DNA of 64,000 bases. Origin: Syntrophus aciditrophicus SB. Its GTDB lineage: Bacteria > Desulfobacterota > Syntrophia > Syntrophales > Syntrophaceae. Under the pieces are notes generated by a model. That model did no database searches. It was not told the origin of the DNA and was given only the letters and a program-made list of their open reading frames with translations. The position numbers and the translations under genes were made by a program. How positions within the stretch are numbered: the first letter of the stretch is position 1; every line of letters begins with the position of its first letter. The stretch spans positions 1,675,001 through 1,739,000 of the forward strand of contig NC_007759.1 in assembly GCF_000013405.1 (NCBI RefSeq), read 5' to 3'. Below, in pieces: positions 9,523 through 19,069 of the stretch.

Positions 9523-12500
9523 CCTTGCATCCTTAGCTTTTCGGCCTGATATTCCTCAATACTCAGGTTGCGCAGAACAGAGTTGCGACCATCTTCACTG
9601 TGAACAAAGCCGACACTTGCGACGAAAGGCTCGATGATGTGGATTTTCTGCAACGGCGTGACGATCAGCAGTTGCAGGTTGAGTTGCGCGAACAACTGTA
9701 AACCATATTGGGCCGATTCATCGGAACCTCGTCCAAAAGCCTCGTCGATCACCACGAAGCGGAAGGAGCGCGAGCGCACCGCTCCCCATTCCAAGCCGAA
9801 TTGATACGCCAGACTGGCGGCAAGTACGGTGTAGGCGAGCTTTTCCTTCTGGCCGCCCGATTTTCCACCGGAATCCGCGTAATGTTCGTGTTCGGTTTTG
9901 TCTTCGCGCCAACGCTCACTGGCAGCAAAAACGAACCAGTTGCGGACATCGGTCACCTTGGCAGTCCAGCGTCGATCCAGATCTGAATGTTCCTCCCGGC
10001 CTCGAAATCGTTCGATGATTCGCTTCACCTGCAGGAATTTTGCTTCCGAATACTGCGCATCCTCCGAGCCGGTAAGCGCTCCTTCGGTACAGGCACGCAG
10101 CTCGGTCTGGAAGTCACGGATATCGGCATCGAGATTCATCTGTGCTTCGAGACTGATGTATCGGCCGGGGTTGTAATCAATCTGGATAAGTGTTTCGCTG
10201 ATCTGAGCAATGCGCTCCTTGATGGTTTCACGTTCGCGTGCCAATTGAGATTGAAAATTCGCCACCTCTCGGATGGTGTTTTCGTTCAGAAGTTCCTTGA
10301 AACGCCCTTCAAAACGGGGCAGGTCGTTTGCCCGGAGTTGATCAAGCATTGACTTGAATTCAGGACCGGCTGCGATATGAACATCCACATCCCGGGTTTC
10401 CAGCATCCACTCCTTCCTGTATTCGGTCATCGCCTTGATGATCTTTTCGGACAAATGATTGATCTTCGAATTTTCGGCGTCGATCCTGTCCTGCAGCCAT
10501 TCGCGCATATCGCGCTCACGACTGTCACAGGACTCAACCGTCAATGACTGGCTGCCAAGCGCCTCCTCGCGCATTTCTTCCAACATGGCAAATTGCCGGA
10601 CAGTATCTTCTGCTGTTCCAGCCAACAAGGCTTTTGCCTGTTGCTGCAGATCTTTTGCGGCGCTTATTTTTTGTTCTGTTCTCGATCGCTTGTCCTTCCG
10701 GTCATCGAGTTGATCCTCCGTTTCCTTCAACTCGTTTTCGAGGGCGGTCAATCGCATCGTGAGGGTCTTGAGCAGATCGGAGGCCGCTTCAAGCTCACGT
10801 TTCTCGGCTTCCAGCCTGGCGATGGCAACCGCCACGGGTTTCCAGTCGAGGTCACGAAAATTAGTGTATTCGCCCAGTTTCGAGAAGATCGAAAGACGCT
10901 CCCTGAGGGCGGACTGTTCCTTTTGCAGCGTGCTGATGCGACCGGCAAGTTCAGAAAGGTGTGCTTCCTGCCGCCCGGCTTCCTTTTCCAAAGCGGCGAT
11001 TTTCTCGGCATTGCTCCACCCAAGAACATAGCGCCGACGATCATCGAGACGATGCCGGTCATCTTTTTCATGCCGTTCCCCAGGTGCCTTGATCTGCCCT
11101 GCCCGGGTGATGGCCCTGGTTTCGCGGCGAAACTGTTCCTGAGACAGGCAACAAGCCAGATCAAAGCGGTGAGCCACCTCCCGTTCCATCCAGTCGTAAA
11201 AGGGCGAGTCGGGTTTGACCTGTAGCTTGCGCACCAGGGAATCGGGATGTACCGTCGGCAACTCGCCGCGCCTCCCATCACGAACCCGGAAATAAACCAG
11301 CCTCCCCCGCAGATGCGTGGCGTCAACCCATTCAGTCACCTTGGGGTAATAACGATCCGGAACCAGCAGAGACAATCCGAAACCGTGGAGCAGCCGTTCG
11401 ATAGCCCCTTCCCAATCACGCTCATCCTCGCGAACCTGCAGCAACTCACCGGCGAACGACATCTCCTCTTCGGCTAAATTCAACGCCTGGCAGAGCAAAC
11501 GCCGCATGGCGATCTCTTTTTCGTCGATGTTGCTGACCCGAGCTTTCAAACCGTTGATTTCATTTTTCAACCGATCGTATTCACTTCTCCCCTGGGAAAA
11601 GTCGACCTCGGCCTGAGTTCGATCATTCTGAGCCTTCGCTTCAGCTTCTTCAGCAGTTTCACGCCACGTTGCGGTTTCAGACCGCTGACGAAGAAATTCT
11701 TCCTCAGTCGCGGCGGGGTGCTGCCCCAAGTCGCGGACCAGCTCCTCATAGCGGGAGGCCTTCCGCTTGCGACGTTCCAGCTCGTCCTGTTTCTGCCGGA
11801 TTTCTTCACCGATGCCCTCGATCCGGTCCCCGCCGTTTTCCGCGATGGTGCGGCGAAGCTCGCGCTCCTGCCCCTGCTGGGCACGCCGCTGCTCCTCCAG
11901 ACGCTCGATGGCGGCTCCGTGCCGGGTCAACTCCTCGTTGAGCGAGGTGAAACGCCTTTCCAGCAGATCCAGTTTCAGTGTGGCGAACCAGGGTCGCAGG
12001 GCATCGCGGCAAGCTCGCAGATCATCCGCCGCTCGAGCCAGTTCCCGATGTCGTTCACAGTCGGCCACCAAAGGCTCCAGCATTTCGACCTGACGTTTGG
12101 CCTTGAGAACCGCCTCGTGAGCCCGGTTAAGATCTTCGAAGTGCCCGATCAGGGCGGAGATGCGCGGTGCGACATTGAAGGGCTCAAGCATGTGACTGCG
12201 CACGAAGTCGGTCAGGTTTCCCACCGACTTGAGGGACACGGTCTGATGAAAAAGATCCAACGCCTGCTCATTATCGATGCCAAAACGACGACGGAACCAT
12301 GATCCGTAAGAAGGAAAGCTGTCAAACAGCTCGACACCGCTCCCACGCAGCTGCTTGCGAAGACCGACCATCTCGCTGCCGAACCCGGAAAAATCAGCCG
12401 CAATGGAAAGGTCTCGTTCACAGGCTGCATATAAGCGAGCCGGTTGCGTATTGGCTTCCTTCATCCAAAAGACCTGCGCCAGGGTGACGGTTTTTTTGTA

Positions 12501-12884
12501 CCCGGCGTTGTAGAAAACGCCGAGGATCACCGAATAACCGTTAAAGTCGCGCAGTGCGACCGGCCTGGCGCTGCCAAGGGTTTCCTGCCGCTCCGACTTA
12601 TAATAGCCGAGCACATAGGATTTGAGCGAACGTTCACGGTTGTCGGCTCCTGCCGCCTTGTTGTAGGCAACGCGATGACTCGGTACCAGCAAGGTGGTGA
12701 CGGCGTCGACCAAGGTCGATTTTCCGGAACCGATATCACCGGTGAGAAGGCCGTTCTTCCCGCCCATGCGCAGCGTCCAGACCCGGCCGTCAAAGGTTCC
12801 CCAGTTAAAAACCTCGAGCCGTTGCAGGCGAAATCCGGCCAGCCGGTCATCGGCCATAAATTCCAGATCAAGGGGCTCAGCCAT
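9519..12884 (-). CDS. jetC: Wadjet SMC-like ATPase JetC
   Basis: An 1121-residue MukB-like SMC ATPase, the motor of Wadjet. Near the N-terminus GDIGSGKST (residues 49-57) is the Walker A; the C-terminal part has the ABC signature SGGQKEKLAY and Walker B FVVIDEAFGRGS. Two long charged coiled-coil arms (about residues 230-430 and 600-800) flank a hinge-like region. I start at the ATG at 12884 (MAEPLDLEFM), which overlaps the jetB stop by eight bases; the longer open frame up to 12995 lies inside jetB. Loop extrusion on small circular DNA is the known family activity. Confidence 0.93.
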   Translation of the reverse strand: MAEPLDLEFMADDRLAGFRLQRLEVFNWGTFDGRVWTLRMGGKNGLLTGDIGSGKSTLVDAVTTLLVPSHRVAYNKAAGADNRERSLKSYVLGYYKSERQETLGSARPVALRDFNGYSVILGVFYNAGYKKTVTLAQVFWMKEANTQPARLYAACERDLSIAADFSGFGSEMVGLRKQLRGSGVELFDSFPSYGSWFRRRFGIDNEQALDLFHQTVSLKSVGNLTDFVRSHMLEPFNVAPRISALIGHFEDLNRAHEAVLKAKRQVEMLEPLVADCERHRELARAADDLRACRDALRPWFATLKLDLLERRFTSLNEELTRHGAAIERLEEQRRAQQGQERELRRTIAENGGDRIEGIGEEIRQKQDELERRKRKASRYEELVRDLGQHPAATEEEFLRQRSETATWRETAEEAEAKAQNDRTQAEVDFSQGRSEYDRLKNEINGLKARVSNIDEKEIAMRRLLCQALNLAEEEMSFAGELLQVREDERDWEGAIERLLHGFGLSLLVPDRYYPKVTEWVDATHLRGRLVYFRVRDGRRGELPTVHPDSLVRKLQVKPDSPFYDWMEREVAHRFDLACCLSQEQFRRETRAITRAGQIKAPGERHEKDDRHRLDDRRRYVLGWSNAEKIAALEKEAGRQEAHLSELAGRISTLQKEQSALRERLSIFSKLGEYTNFRDLDWKPVAVAIARLEAEKRELEAASDLLKTLTMRLTALENELKETEDQLDDRKDKRSRTEQKISAAKDLQQQAKALLAGTAEDTVRQFAMLEEMREEALGSQSLTVESCDSRERDMREWLQDRIDAENSKINHLSEKIIKAMTEYRKEWMLETRDVDVHIAAGPEFKSMLDQLRANDLPRFEGRFKELLNENTIREVANFQSQLARERETIKERIAQISETLIQIDYNPGRYISLEAQMNLDADIRDFQTELRACTEGALTGSEDAQYSEAKFLQVKRIIERFRGREEHSDLDRRWTAKVTDVRNWFVFAASERWREDKTEHEHYADSGGKSGGQKEKLAYTVLAASLAYQFGLEWGAVRSRSFRFVVIDEAFGRGSDESAQYGLQLFAQLNLQLLIVTPLQKIHIIEPFVASVGFVHSEDGRNSVLRNLSIEEYQAEKLRMQG

Positions 12885-13512
12885 CCATCCCCTCCCGGGG
12901 TTTCGCAATTTGTTGTCGATATTCCGCCAGCCGTTCGTCAAAGTCAGCGAGCCACTGCGCATCGACAAACGCCTTGATAATGCGCCGCACTTCAATCATC
13001 TGTCCCTGCCCCCGCAAGCGGCGGATGAACCCCAGCTCGGCAATCTTGTTCAAGGTGGCATCGACCTGGTCGATCAGCTTCACCTCGTTGCTGCCCGCCG
13101 GAAGAAAAATCCGGATCATCTCCACAACCTCATCCCGAGAAAGGATCAGACGCGTGTCGCCGCCACCGGCGTCAAACTCGGCCAGCTTCTTCCGCAAAAG
13201 CGCGAGCAGCAAACTGACCGGATAGGAAAGCTGCCTCCGGACAACCAGGCGTGGACCGGCCGCCAAACTGTCCTCATCGTCATCCTGCCGGGAACGCAAA
13301 AAAGCGTATCCTTCCGCCTCGTCGAGCATCAACTCCAGGCCGAGCACGGCCACATAATCCCGAACCCCCGCTTGCCGATTCAGAAGCAAGCCCCACAATC
13401 CCGGATTCTCCTCCCGATACAGCACCCCTTTGAGCAGAGGAACCACCACGGACGAGAGTTCGTGATCCGGCCTGACCGGGTGGCTGGAGTCGATATCGGT
13501 CACATTCATCAT
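12877..13512 (-). CDS. jetB: Wadjet kite subunit JetB (DUF4194)
   Basis: A 211-residue DUF4194 protein, the MukE-like kite subunit that bridges the JetA kleisin to the JetC heads. It has the family pattern of winged-helix segments, including DYVAVLGLELMLDEAEGYAFL near residue 55 and the C-terminal TLNKIAELGFIRRL wing. Its ATG overlaps the jetA stop by one base (TGATG), pointing to translational coupling. Confidence 0.9.
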   Translation of the reverse strand: MMNVTDIDSSHPVRPDHELSSVVVPLLKGVLYREENPGLWGLLLNRQAGVRDYVAVLGLELMLDEAEGYAFLRSRQDDDEDSLAAGPRLVVRRQLSYPVSLLLALLRKKLAEFDAGGGDTRLILSRDEVVEMIRIFLPAGSNEVKLIDQVDATLNKIAELGFIRRLRGQGQMIEVRRIIKAFVDAQWLADFDERLAEYRQQIAKPREGMDG

Positions 13513-14957
13513 CAGTTCCTCAGCAAAATAATGCGCGGCAAGGTCGCCCGGCGCATGACACCCGTCTCCAACTGCCAGCTCACCTGCTCCTGTACGTCAT
13601 CGTCCACGGCCGTTTTGGGCCATTCACCGGCCAGCTGCAAATAGGCAACCAGTTCGGCCAACCCGTGACGCAGTGGATGGCGACCCACCACCTCGGCAAG
13701 GCTTATCTGGCTGCGGACCTGGAGCTCCTGGCGGATATTTCTGGTCAATTCAGCCCGGTCAACCACCACCTGCTCGTAGAGAACTGCCGTATCCACATCC
13801 GCATCCCCTTCATCCAGCGCCATCTCAACAATGAGGGGCTTGAGCGGTGGCCGGTAAAGAGGCCGCTCCATGGGAAGCTCGACCGTCGCAGAGGTCTCGA
13901 CCAAAGGCATAAAATCCCCCGTCGGAAACTCTTCGCGCAACGCCAGCGCGTGGTTTTCAATGCTGTGCAGGATGTCCATGATGCGCCGATTCTCCAGCCA
14001 GGCCTGATCGTCGAGAAACCGACGCAGCTGCTCGGAGAGTTTGGCCACCGTTCGTTGGGTATGTTCCCCCGCTTCCAGCCAATCGTAATGCACGCGCTGC
14101 AGACGGGTTTCGGGGCGCATGGCCAGGATCGGCGGAAGGGACAAGACCTGTTCCAGCAAGCGGCTCAACTCTTCCTGCCGGGACTGGGACATCAGGAAGT
14201 CCCAAAAGGCGCGAAAGCTCTTCCCTTGATCGGAATCGGCTATGGCATCGCGCTCGCCCATGATCTCTTCGAGCAGTGCCCCCTTGGCTCCTTCCCACAG
14301 TGCAATGCGCTCGCGTACCCGCCGGTCCAGCATGCGGAAATTGTGTTCTACTTCGCGAAAGTCGGCCAGCAGTTCCCGCGCAAGTTGCAGAAACTGCTGG
14401 AAACGGTCCTTCAGGGCCGTGTCGTCCAAGAGCGGGATGTCGCCCGCCAGAATGCGAGCGATTTCCGCATCAATATCGCTGCGGCGTTTCTGCATTTCGG
14501 CGATCCGAACGTGCGGATCGGTCTGGCTCCCCTCGCTCATCTGCCGGAGCAGTTCGAAAAGGGTGAGCAGACGGGATTCCGTGCCGACAAAGGCGCGTTC
14601 GGTCAACCCTTCCAGCCAGGCCAGCGCCTTTTCCGTCGCCGGAGTCAAGTCAAAGTGCGGTTCGTCCGTTTCTGCCGGATAGAATTTCCGCAGCCACCCT
14701 TTGTCGTTTTCGGCCCAGTCATTGAGATAGCCTTGGGCGGTTCCGGGAAAGGCTTCGGCCCCCAGCTGCTCGCGCAAGGCGAAGAGCTCATCTTCCAACG
14801 CCTCGACCAAGTCTGCCTGGGGAAGATTCCGCACATTGGGCACGATGAACACCCGGTGGAGAAAACCGGCCACCAGCGGCGCATGATGGGCGCGCAACAA
14901 CCGCCAGGCCGGGTGGTTCTGGCGGAGCAGTTCTAATGTGGTGTAGTCCAGTGCCAT
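13512..14957 (-). CDS. jetA: Wadjet kleisin subunit JetA (DUF3375)
   Basis: A 481-residue DUF3375 protein, the MukF-like kleisin of Wadjet. It begins MALDYTTLELLRQNHPAWRL, a typical family N-terminus, and includes a central coiled-coil (residues about 165-240) and a C-terminal winged-helix region. It is the first gene of the operon jetABCD and has the normal length. The ribosome-binding site is weak (GGGATGGCGAT). A promoter upstream was not resolved. Confidence 0.92.
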   Translation of the reverse strand: MALDYTTLELLRQNHPAWRLLRAHHAPLVAGFLHRVFIVPNVRNLPQADLVEALEDELFALREQLGAEAFPGTAQGYLNDWAENDKGWLRKFYPAETDEPHFDLTPATEKALAWLEGLTERAFVGTESRLLTLFELLRQMSEGSQTDPHVRIAEMQKRRSDIDAEIARILAGDIPLLDDTALKDRFQQFLQLARELLADFREVEHNFRMLDRRVRERIALWEGAKGALLEEIMGERDAIADSDQGKSFRAFWDFLMSQSRQEELSRLLEQVLSLPPILAMRPETRLQRVHYDWLEAGEHTQRTVAKLSEQLRRFLDDQAWLENRRIMDILHSIENHALALREEFPTGDFMPLVETSATVELPMERPLYRPPLKPLIVEMALDEGDADVDTAVLYEQVVVDRAELTRNIRQELQVRSQISLAEVVGRHPLRHGLAELVAYLQLAGEWPKTAVDDDVQEQVSWQLETGVMRRATLPRIILLRN

Positions 14958-15532
14958 ATCGCCATCCCGGGGTTACCCATCGCCATGCCGGGCCGCCATC
15001 ACTCCGACGCCGCCGCGCCGGGTCATGCCGTAAAGCCTGGTGCGGCTCATCCGGATGCATCCCGCCCGTTCATCCATGATCAGCCCTTTATCGAATGTAC
15101 CCATGACCTCACCGGTCGGGAGAGATTCACAGTGAAAAATTGATAAGGGAAGATAACCCTGAGCACCCATAAAAGACAAGATGAAAAACAGAACACCTGG
15201 CTTTTGCTGAATTATCCAGCGTCGATTCAACCCTTAAAGGGGCGGCCGATTTGTGGTCCAGAATCGTCGCAATTTTCGCAAGGTTTTCCCCAGTCGTTAT
15301 TGTATTTTATTGAAAAGCCCGGAGGGAACGACGACCTACCGCAAAACAGTCTCAAAGCCCGCGCTCCTCGTAACTCCTTGATAATATACGCCGAAGTCAT
15401 CTCACACAACAACTTCCCGACAACCCGACCAGAGAAACGATTTTCTCCCCTGATTTCCCGGCACCGGACGACGGTGACGGGTTTGCAGTAAAACCGGACA
15501 GGTGGAGCAATTTGAGCGGCGGCAATTTTGAT
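14958..15532. other. Gene-free stretch between Wadjet and the SIR2-HerA operon
   Basis: About 575 bases. It must hold the jetA promoter and the 3' end of the HerA transcript. No strong terminator hairpin or operator stands out. An open minus-strand frame at 14973-15230 has no good ribosome-binding site or recognisable family. Possibly fragments of older mobile DNA. Confidence 0.45.
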
Positions 15533-17674
15533 TCATTGGGCATCCCCGCCTTCCTGCGGAGAATCGTCATCAGCTACCGCTTCCGATCCTGCCCATTCGC
15601 TGGTGATTTTGTCCCAATCGATTGGCCGAGGTTCTTCGTTAGTCCATACACTCCAGAAATCCGGGTCGTCAGATTCCGGTCTCTGACCGTCCTCCAGATG
15701 TTTCACCTCGACGAGCGCGGGTACCTTTGAGGCGATGCCCAGGAGAATGCAATGGCGTGTGGGCAGGCTGGGCAGTTCCCGAAGCAGTCCGCGTGCGTTA
15801 TCAGGAACCAAGCGGGAGATCAGCTCCTGATCCCTATCATTCGTGATCCGGTGGAGGAGGAATGAATTGCATTGAGACAGTACCGTTTCGGATAGTTCGG
15901 AGGGCCTCTGTGATGACAGCACAAGTCCCAATCCGAACTTGCGCCCCTCTCTCGCGACTCGTTCAAAAATCCCTCGACACATATCAGCAGGACTTGGGAT
16001 GTCGTCGCCATGAGGAAGGCGCTTTGCCACGAATGTGTGTGCTTCTTCCAGGACGAGCACGGTGGGTAAGTTCTGATTATTGTGTTTTCGGTAACGCTGT
16101 AGTGATTCCAGTATTAAACGTGACGAAACGGCAATAACAAGATGGAGAATTTCATAAGGAACAAGGGACAGGTCTATTACTGCCACCGGACCATTAGCTC
16201 CACCATCGGAGCCGACATGAAGGTCGAGCCAATCTTTCAGCGATATTGAGGAATCAGGGTTGATAACGCCATTCATTCTCGGATCTGACATGATCCCCTT
16301 GATCCGCATCGTCAGGGTAGAGATGAATTGGGAGGCCGATCCACCTTCTTGCATAGCCAATGACTCAAGATGCTCAGCCAGCACATGAGGATCAAAGGGC
16401 AGTGGAGAATCTTCGTTCACTGTCCCAACATCTTCGCCTTGGGGAAATCCTTGGAGGACATTTTCGATCCATTGATCGACAGTGTTTAAATCGTTGTCAC
16501 CAAAATCGTTGAAGCCAGTTCTTCCACCGCTTGTCCATTTTCTGCTATCAACCACTTCAGTAATGGCTGCCGCCGCACGCTCTGTTCTTGTTTTAATGTC
16601 GCCAGTGAGAGTGGGACAGTAGGCTGTAATATCTTCGATAAAGCGGCTTAGCTGCTGTCCGCAGTTGTTATTGATAGGAAAGCCGGATGCGCCTGTGCCA
16701 GCAAACTGCAGCAGATAAGACTTTAGCGACTTGCAACGAGCCCTCAGTCGATTTTCTATGGTGAGCGTTATTTGCTTATTCGATCTTAGATTTCGCAATG
16801 CTTCTTGCAACAACGGCCTTTGAGCGCGTGGTGCCGCCTGGGCAACTGCTGCCCACTCCGAGCTATTCCACATCCAGGCAGGCAAAGTGAATTCAGCGGC
16901 ATCGGTGTTGGTAAGCGGTGGGACCTGAAACACCCTGCAGCCCGCTCCCAAGTCCTGAAAACATTTCGAATACTCGCCATTAGGATCAAGGATTATGAAA
17001 CGTGCGTTTGGATTGTCTTGTCCGTTTTGAGCTTCCTCGGCTCCCGCAGGAATCTCGGGTTTCTTTATAGATGTCTGAGCCGATTCAACGGCAGATCGTA
17101 CCAAGGCCGCCAAGGTGCAAGACTTACCACTGCCAGTGTTACCCAAAACGGCGAGATGGCGGCCAAACAGCTTGTCAGGGTCAACCGCAATTGGCGCATC
17201 ATACGCGATAGGACAGGTCCCCAGTGGAACTCGGCTGTCCTTGTCTTGCCCGGTAACTATGGCAATGGTTTGCTCCCTTGTTGGCAGAATTACTGGATCG
17301 CCAACTGATGGGAAGCTCTGGACACCTCTTTCGAGCCTCCATTTATTCTTTTCCGAAAGCAGGGTCCCAATCGGACACACTGCCATTTTTCGCAGCGGGA
17401 ATGGCAGGTCGATCAGGCCGAAATCCTTGAGCCCTTGTCGTTTGGGATAGGCCGATCTTTCCACCCCCAGCCATACGACGATCCCGACGACCGCCCCAGA
17501 TTCGTTGGGCAGTAGAACGAAACTGTTTATTCTCGGAAATGGGGTCGGGACGCCGGTATTGAGGGCAGTGTTTCTGGGAGAATCTATGTCCAGCAAAACC
17601 TTGATTTCATCTGGGGCAACGCTCTCCACCGTCCCGATTGTCAGGGACGAAATCTTGGAGATCGGTGAGGTCAT
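15533..17674 (-). CDS. HerA-type ATPase of a SIR2-HerA pair
   Basis: A 713-residue HerA/DUF87 ATPase. The N-terminal about 90 residues form a HAS-barrel-like domain; Walker A is GNTGSGKS (178-185) and Walker B is VLVLEEAHTF in the last third, followed by SSQRPSELS and an arginine-bearing EGRKFGLGL segment. Such hexameric DNA translocases pair with SIR2 proteins to make antiphage complexes (Nezha/SIR2-HerA type). Its start overlaps the SIR2 stop by four bases, strong evidence of partnership. The DNA-translocating role is inferred from family. Confidence 0.88.
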   Translation of the reverse strand: MTSPISKISSLTIGTVESVAPDEIKVLLDIDSPRNTALNTGVPTPFPRINSFVLLPNESGAVVGIVVWLGVERSAYPKRQGLKDFGLIDLPFPLRKMAVCPIGTLLSEKNKWRLERGVQSFPSVGDPVILPTREQTIAIVTGQDKDSRVPLGTCPIAYDAPIAVDPDKLFGRHLAVLGNTGSGKSCTLAALVRSAVESAQTSIKKPEIPAGAEEAQNGQDNPNARFIILDPNGEYSKCFQDLGAGCRVFQVPPLTNTDAAEFTLPAWMWNSSEWAAVAQAAPRAQRPLLQEALRNLRSNKQITLTIENRLRARCKSLKSYLLQFAGTGASGFPINNNCGQQLSRFIEDITAYCPTLTGDIKTRTERAAAAITEVVDSRKWTSGGRTGFNDFGDNDLNTVDQWIENVLQGFPQGEDVGTVNEDSPLPFDPHVLAEHLESLAMQEGGSASQFISTLTMRIKGIMSDPRMNGVINPDSSISLKDWLDLHVGSDGGANGPVAVIDLSLVPYEILHLVIAVSSRLILESLQRYRKHNNQNLPTVLVLEEAHTFVAKRLPHGDDIPSPADMCRGIFERVAREGRKFGLGLVLSSQRPSELSETVLSQCNSFLLHRITNDRDQELISRLVPDNARGLLRELPSLPTRHCILLGIASKVPALVEVKHLEDGQRPESDDPDFWSVWTNEEPRPIDWDKITSEWAGSEAVADDDSPQEGGDAQ

Positions 17675-19008
17675 GCCTCGTCCTCCTCGACTTTATGTGA
17701 GGATGGTTCCCAACCGCGATTCCGAAGCAATTCCGTCTGCCGGATGGTGATGCGATCTATTGCGGGCTTCGGAAGGTAGTTTTCGACCAAGGTCGGCATG
17801 TTTCCAAAGTGCGGACCGATCAATAGCGATATCTGCGCTTTCCTGCCGACCTGTTTACAGAAGGAGCCAATCCGCCCCCCTTCATCACCAAAGGAAATAA
17901 TGACTATATGCGTCGATGGAATTGTCAGCATGTCGGCTATGGTGCGGTTGATGTGTTCGTCACCAAAACCATAGCCATAGGTGACAAGAACCGAGTTCGG
18001 GCGACAGACCGCAGCTGCATAATCACGAAATAGCTCGACGTAGGGGTATTCGGATGTCTCTCGGTCCTTGGCTGAGTTCGGGTAGATCATCACGGAATCG
18101 CTTGGCTGGTCGTTGATCGCTGGATGGTCATCCTGCGGGCCGAATGGTAACCCAACCTTTCTTACAAAGCTTTTTCGGTAAACCCAGTCCAATGACCCGT
18201 GAAGCTTGGTAAGACGAACTACGCCCTCCAGATAACGTGGCTCACCACGTATACCAGGTGGGTTGTAGTGCATATCGATGTCCAAGCGCGAAGACCTGAA
18301 AATCGATTCAAGGCAGCCGACGAAGCGATCAAGCAAATGCAGACCCGCCAGATCTGCGCCATATTCGATAAGCCGGTCGTAATTGGTCGTGAAGATATGG
18401 AGGCGCTCCCTGGTCGCAGTCCGGCTCGAGAAACTGAGCAGAAAAGAGACAAGCATGACAAGCGGATCGAGCTTCTCCGAAGCTTCTTCCCCACCTTTTT
18501 CTTCGACCGCAGGGTCGGCATCTTCTGGTTCAGCTGCTGCGCATTTTTCGACCGCTGATTTCAGATCTCGTTCGGTTTTGGATATACCGTTCAGAAACTT
18601 TTTGAACAAAGCATCAAGCGCGGTGATGACCTCGGTATGGCGCTCATCTCCCAGAATTTTCAAGCCTTGGGCCAGCGCGTTGGCAGCCCGGATCTGATCC
18701 TCAATATTTGCCTCGCCGCGTCCCATGGCCACAGCGGCTTGCTGGGCGGCATCCTTCAGTTTGTCGTCCACTGGGAAACCACCATAGTCACAAGCCATGT
18801 CGGCTGCGCTCGTTCCGGCCTGATATGCAACTGCCTTTGTGAAACCGCTGCCAAGCAAGAGAGCAAGATGCTCACTCTGAAAAACAGCCGCCAGCCAGGG
18901 CTCAATATGCTTTTTCTGGAGCTCGATGCTTTTGCTGTCATCGGGATCTTGGACGTCGAGGTTCTCCTCGTTCCCGATGCGATAAACGTGAGTTCCCCAT
19001 ATCTTCAT
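17671..19008 (-). CDS. SIR2-domain protein (predicted NADase effector)
   Basis: A 445-residue SIR2-fold protein. Motifs in order: LLLGSGFTKAV (GSG 53-55, NAD loop), IFTTNYDRLIEYG (TTNYD 207-211), LTKLHGSLDW (KLHGS 268-272 with the catalytic-type His270) and a GYGFGDEHINR segment near residue 360. Defence SIR2 domains commonly destroy NAD+ after infection is sensed; that activity is inferred. The ATG at 19008 has a strong AGGAGGGG site; a longer frame to 19098 would overlap the res gene. The insertion rich in A, E and D at about residues 150-185 is a flexible linker. Confidence 0.88.
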   Translation of the reverse strand: MKIWGTHVYRIGNEENLDVQDPDDSKSIELQKKHIEPWLAAVFQSEHLALLLGSGFTKAVAYQAGTSAADMACDYGGFPVDDKLKDAAQQAAVAMGRGEANIEDQIRAANALAQGLKILGDERHTEVITALDALFKKFLNGISKTERDLKSAVEKCAAAEPEDADPAVEEKGGEEASEKLDPLVMLVSFLLSFSSRTATRERLHIFTTNYDRLIEYGADLAGLHLLDRFVGCLESIFRSSRLDIDMHYNPPGIRGEPRYLEGVVRLTKLHGSLDWVYRKSFVRKVGLPFGPQDDHPAINDQPSDSVMIYPNSAKDRETSEYPYVELFRDYAAAVCRPNSVLVTYGYGFGDEHINRTIADMLTIPSTHIVIISFGDEGGRIGSFCKQVGRKAQISLLIGPHFGNMPTLVENYLPKPAIDRITIRQTELLRNRGWEPSSHKVEEDEA

Positions 19009-19069
19009 TGCCGCCCCTCCTGATCCGTGCTGTTCATAGACGAAACATTTATCTTGTTCCTGAGATGCC

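Noticed and set aside
12694-14936. Two long plus-strand frames (12694-13644 and 13665-14936) opposite jetC, jetB and jetA.
   Set aside because: High-GC antisense shadows of the Wadjet genes; composition is rich in R, P and Q without conserved motifs.
14973-15230. Minus-strand frame of 85 codons just upstream of jetA.
   Set aside because: No ribosome-binding site, no recognisable fold, and its end abuts the jetA start; more likely the jetA leader region.
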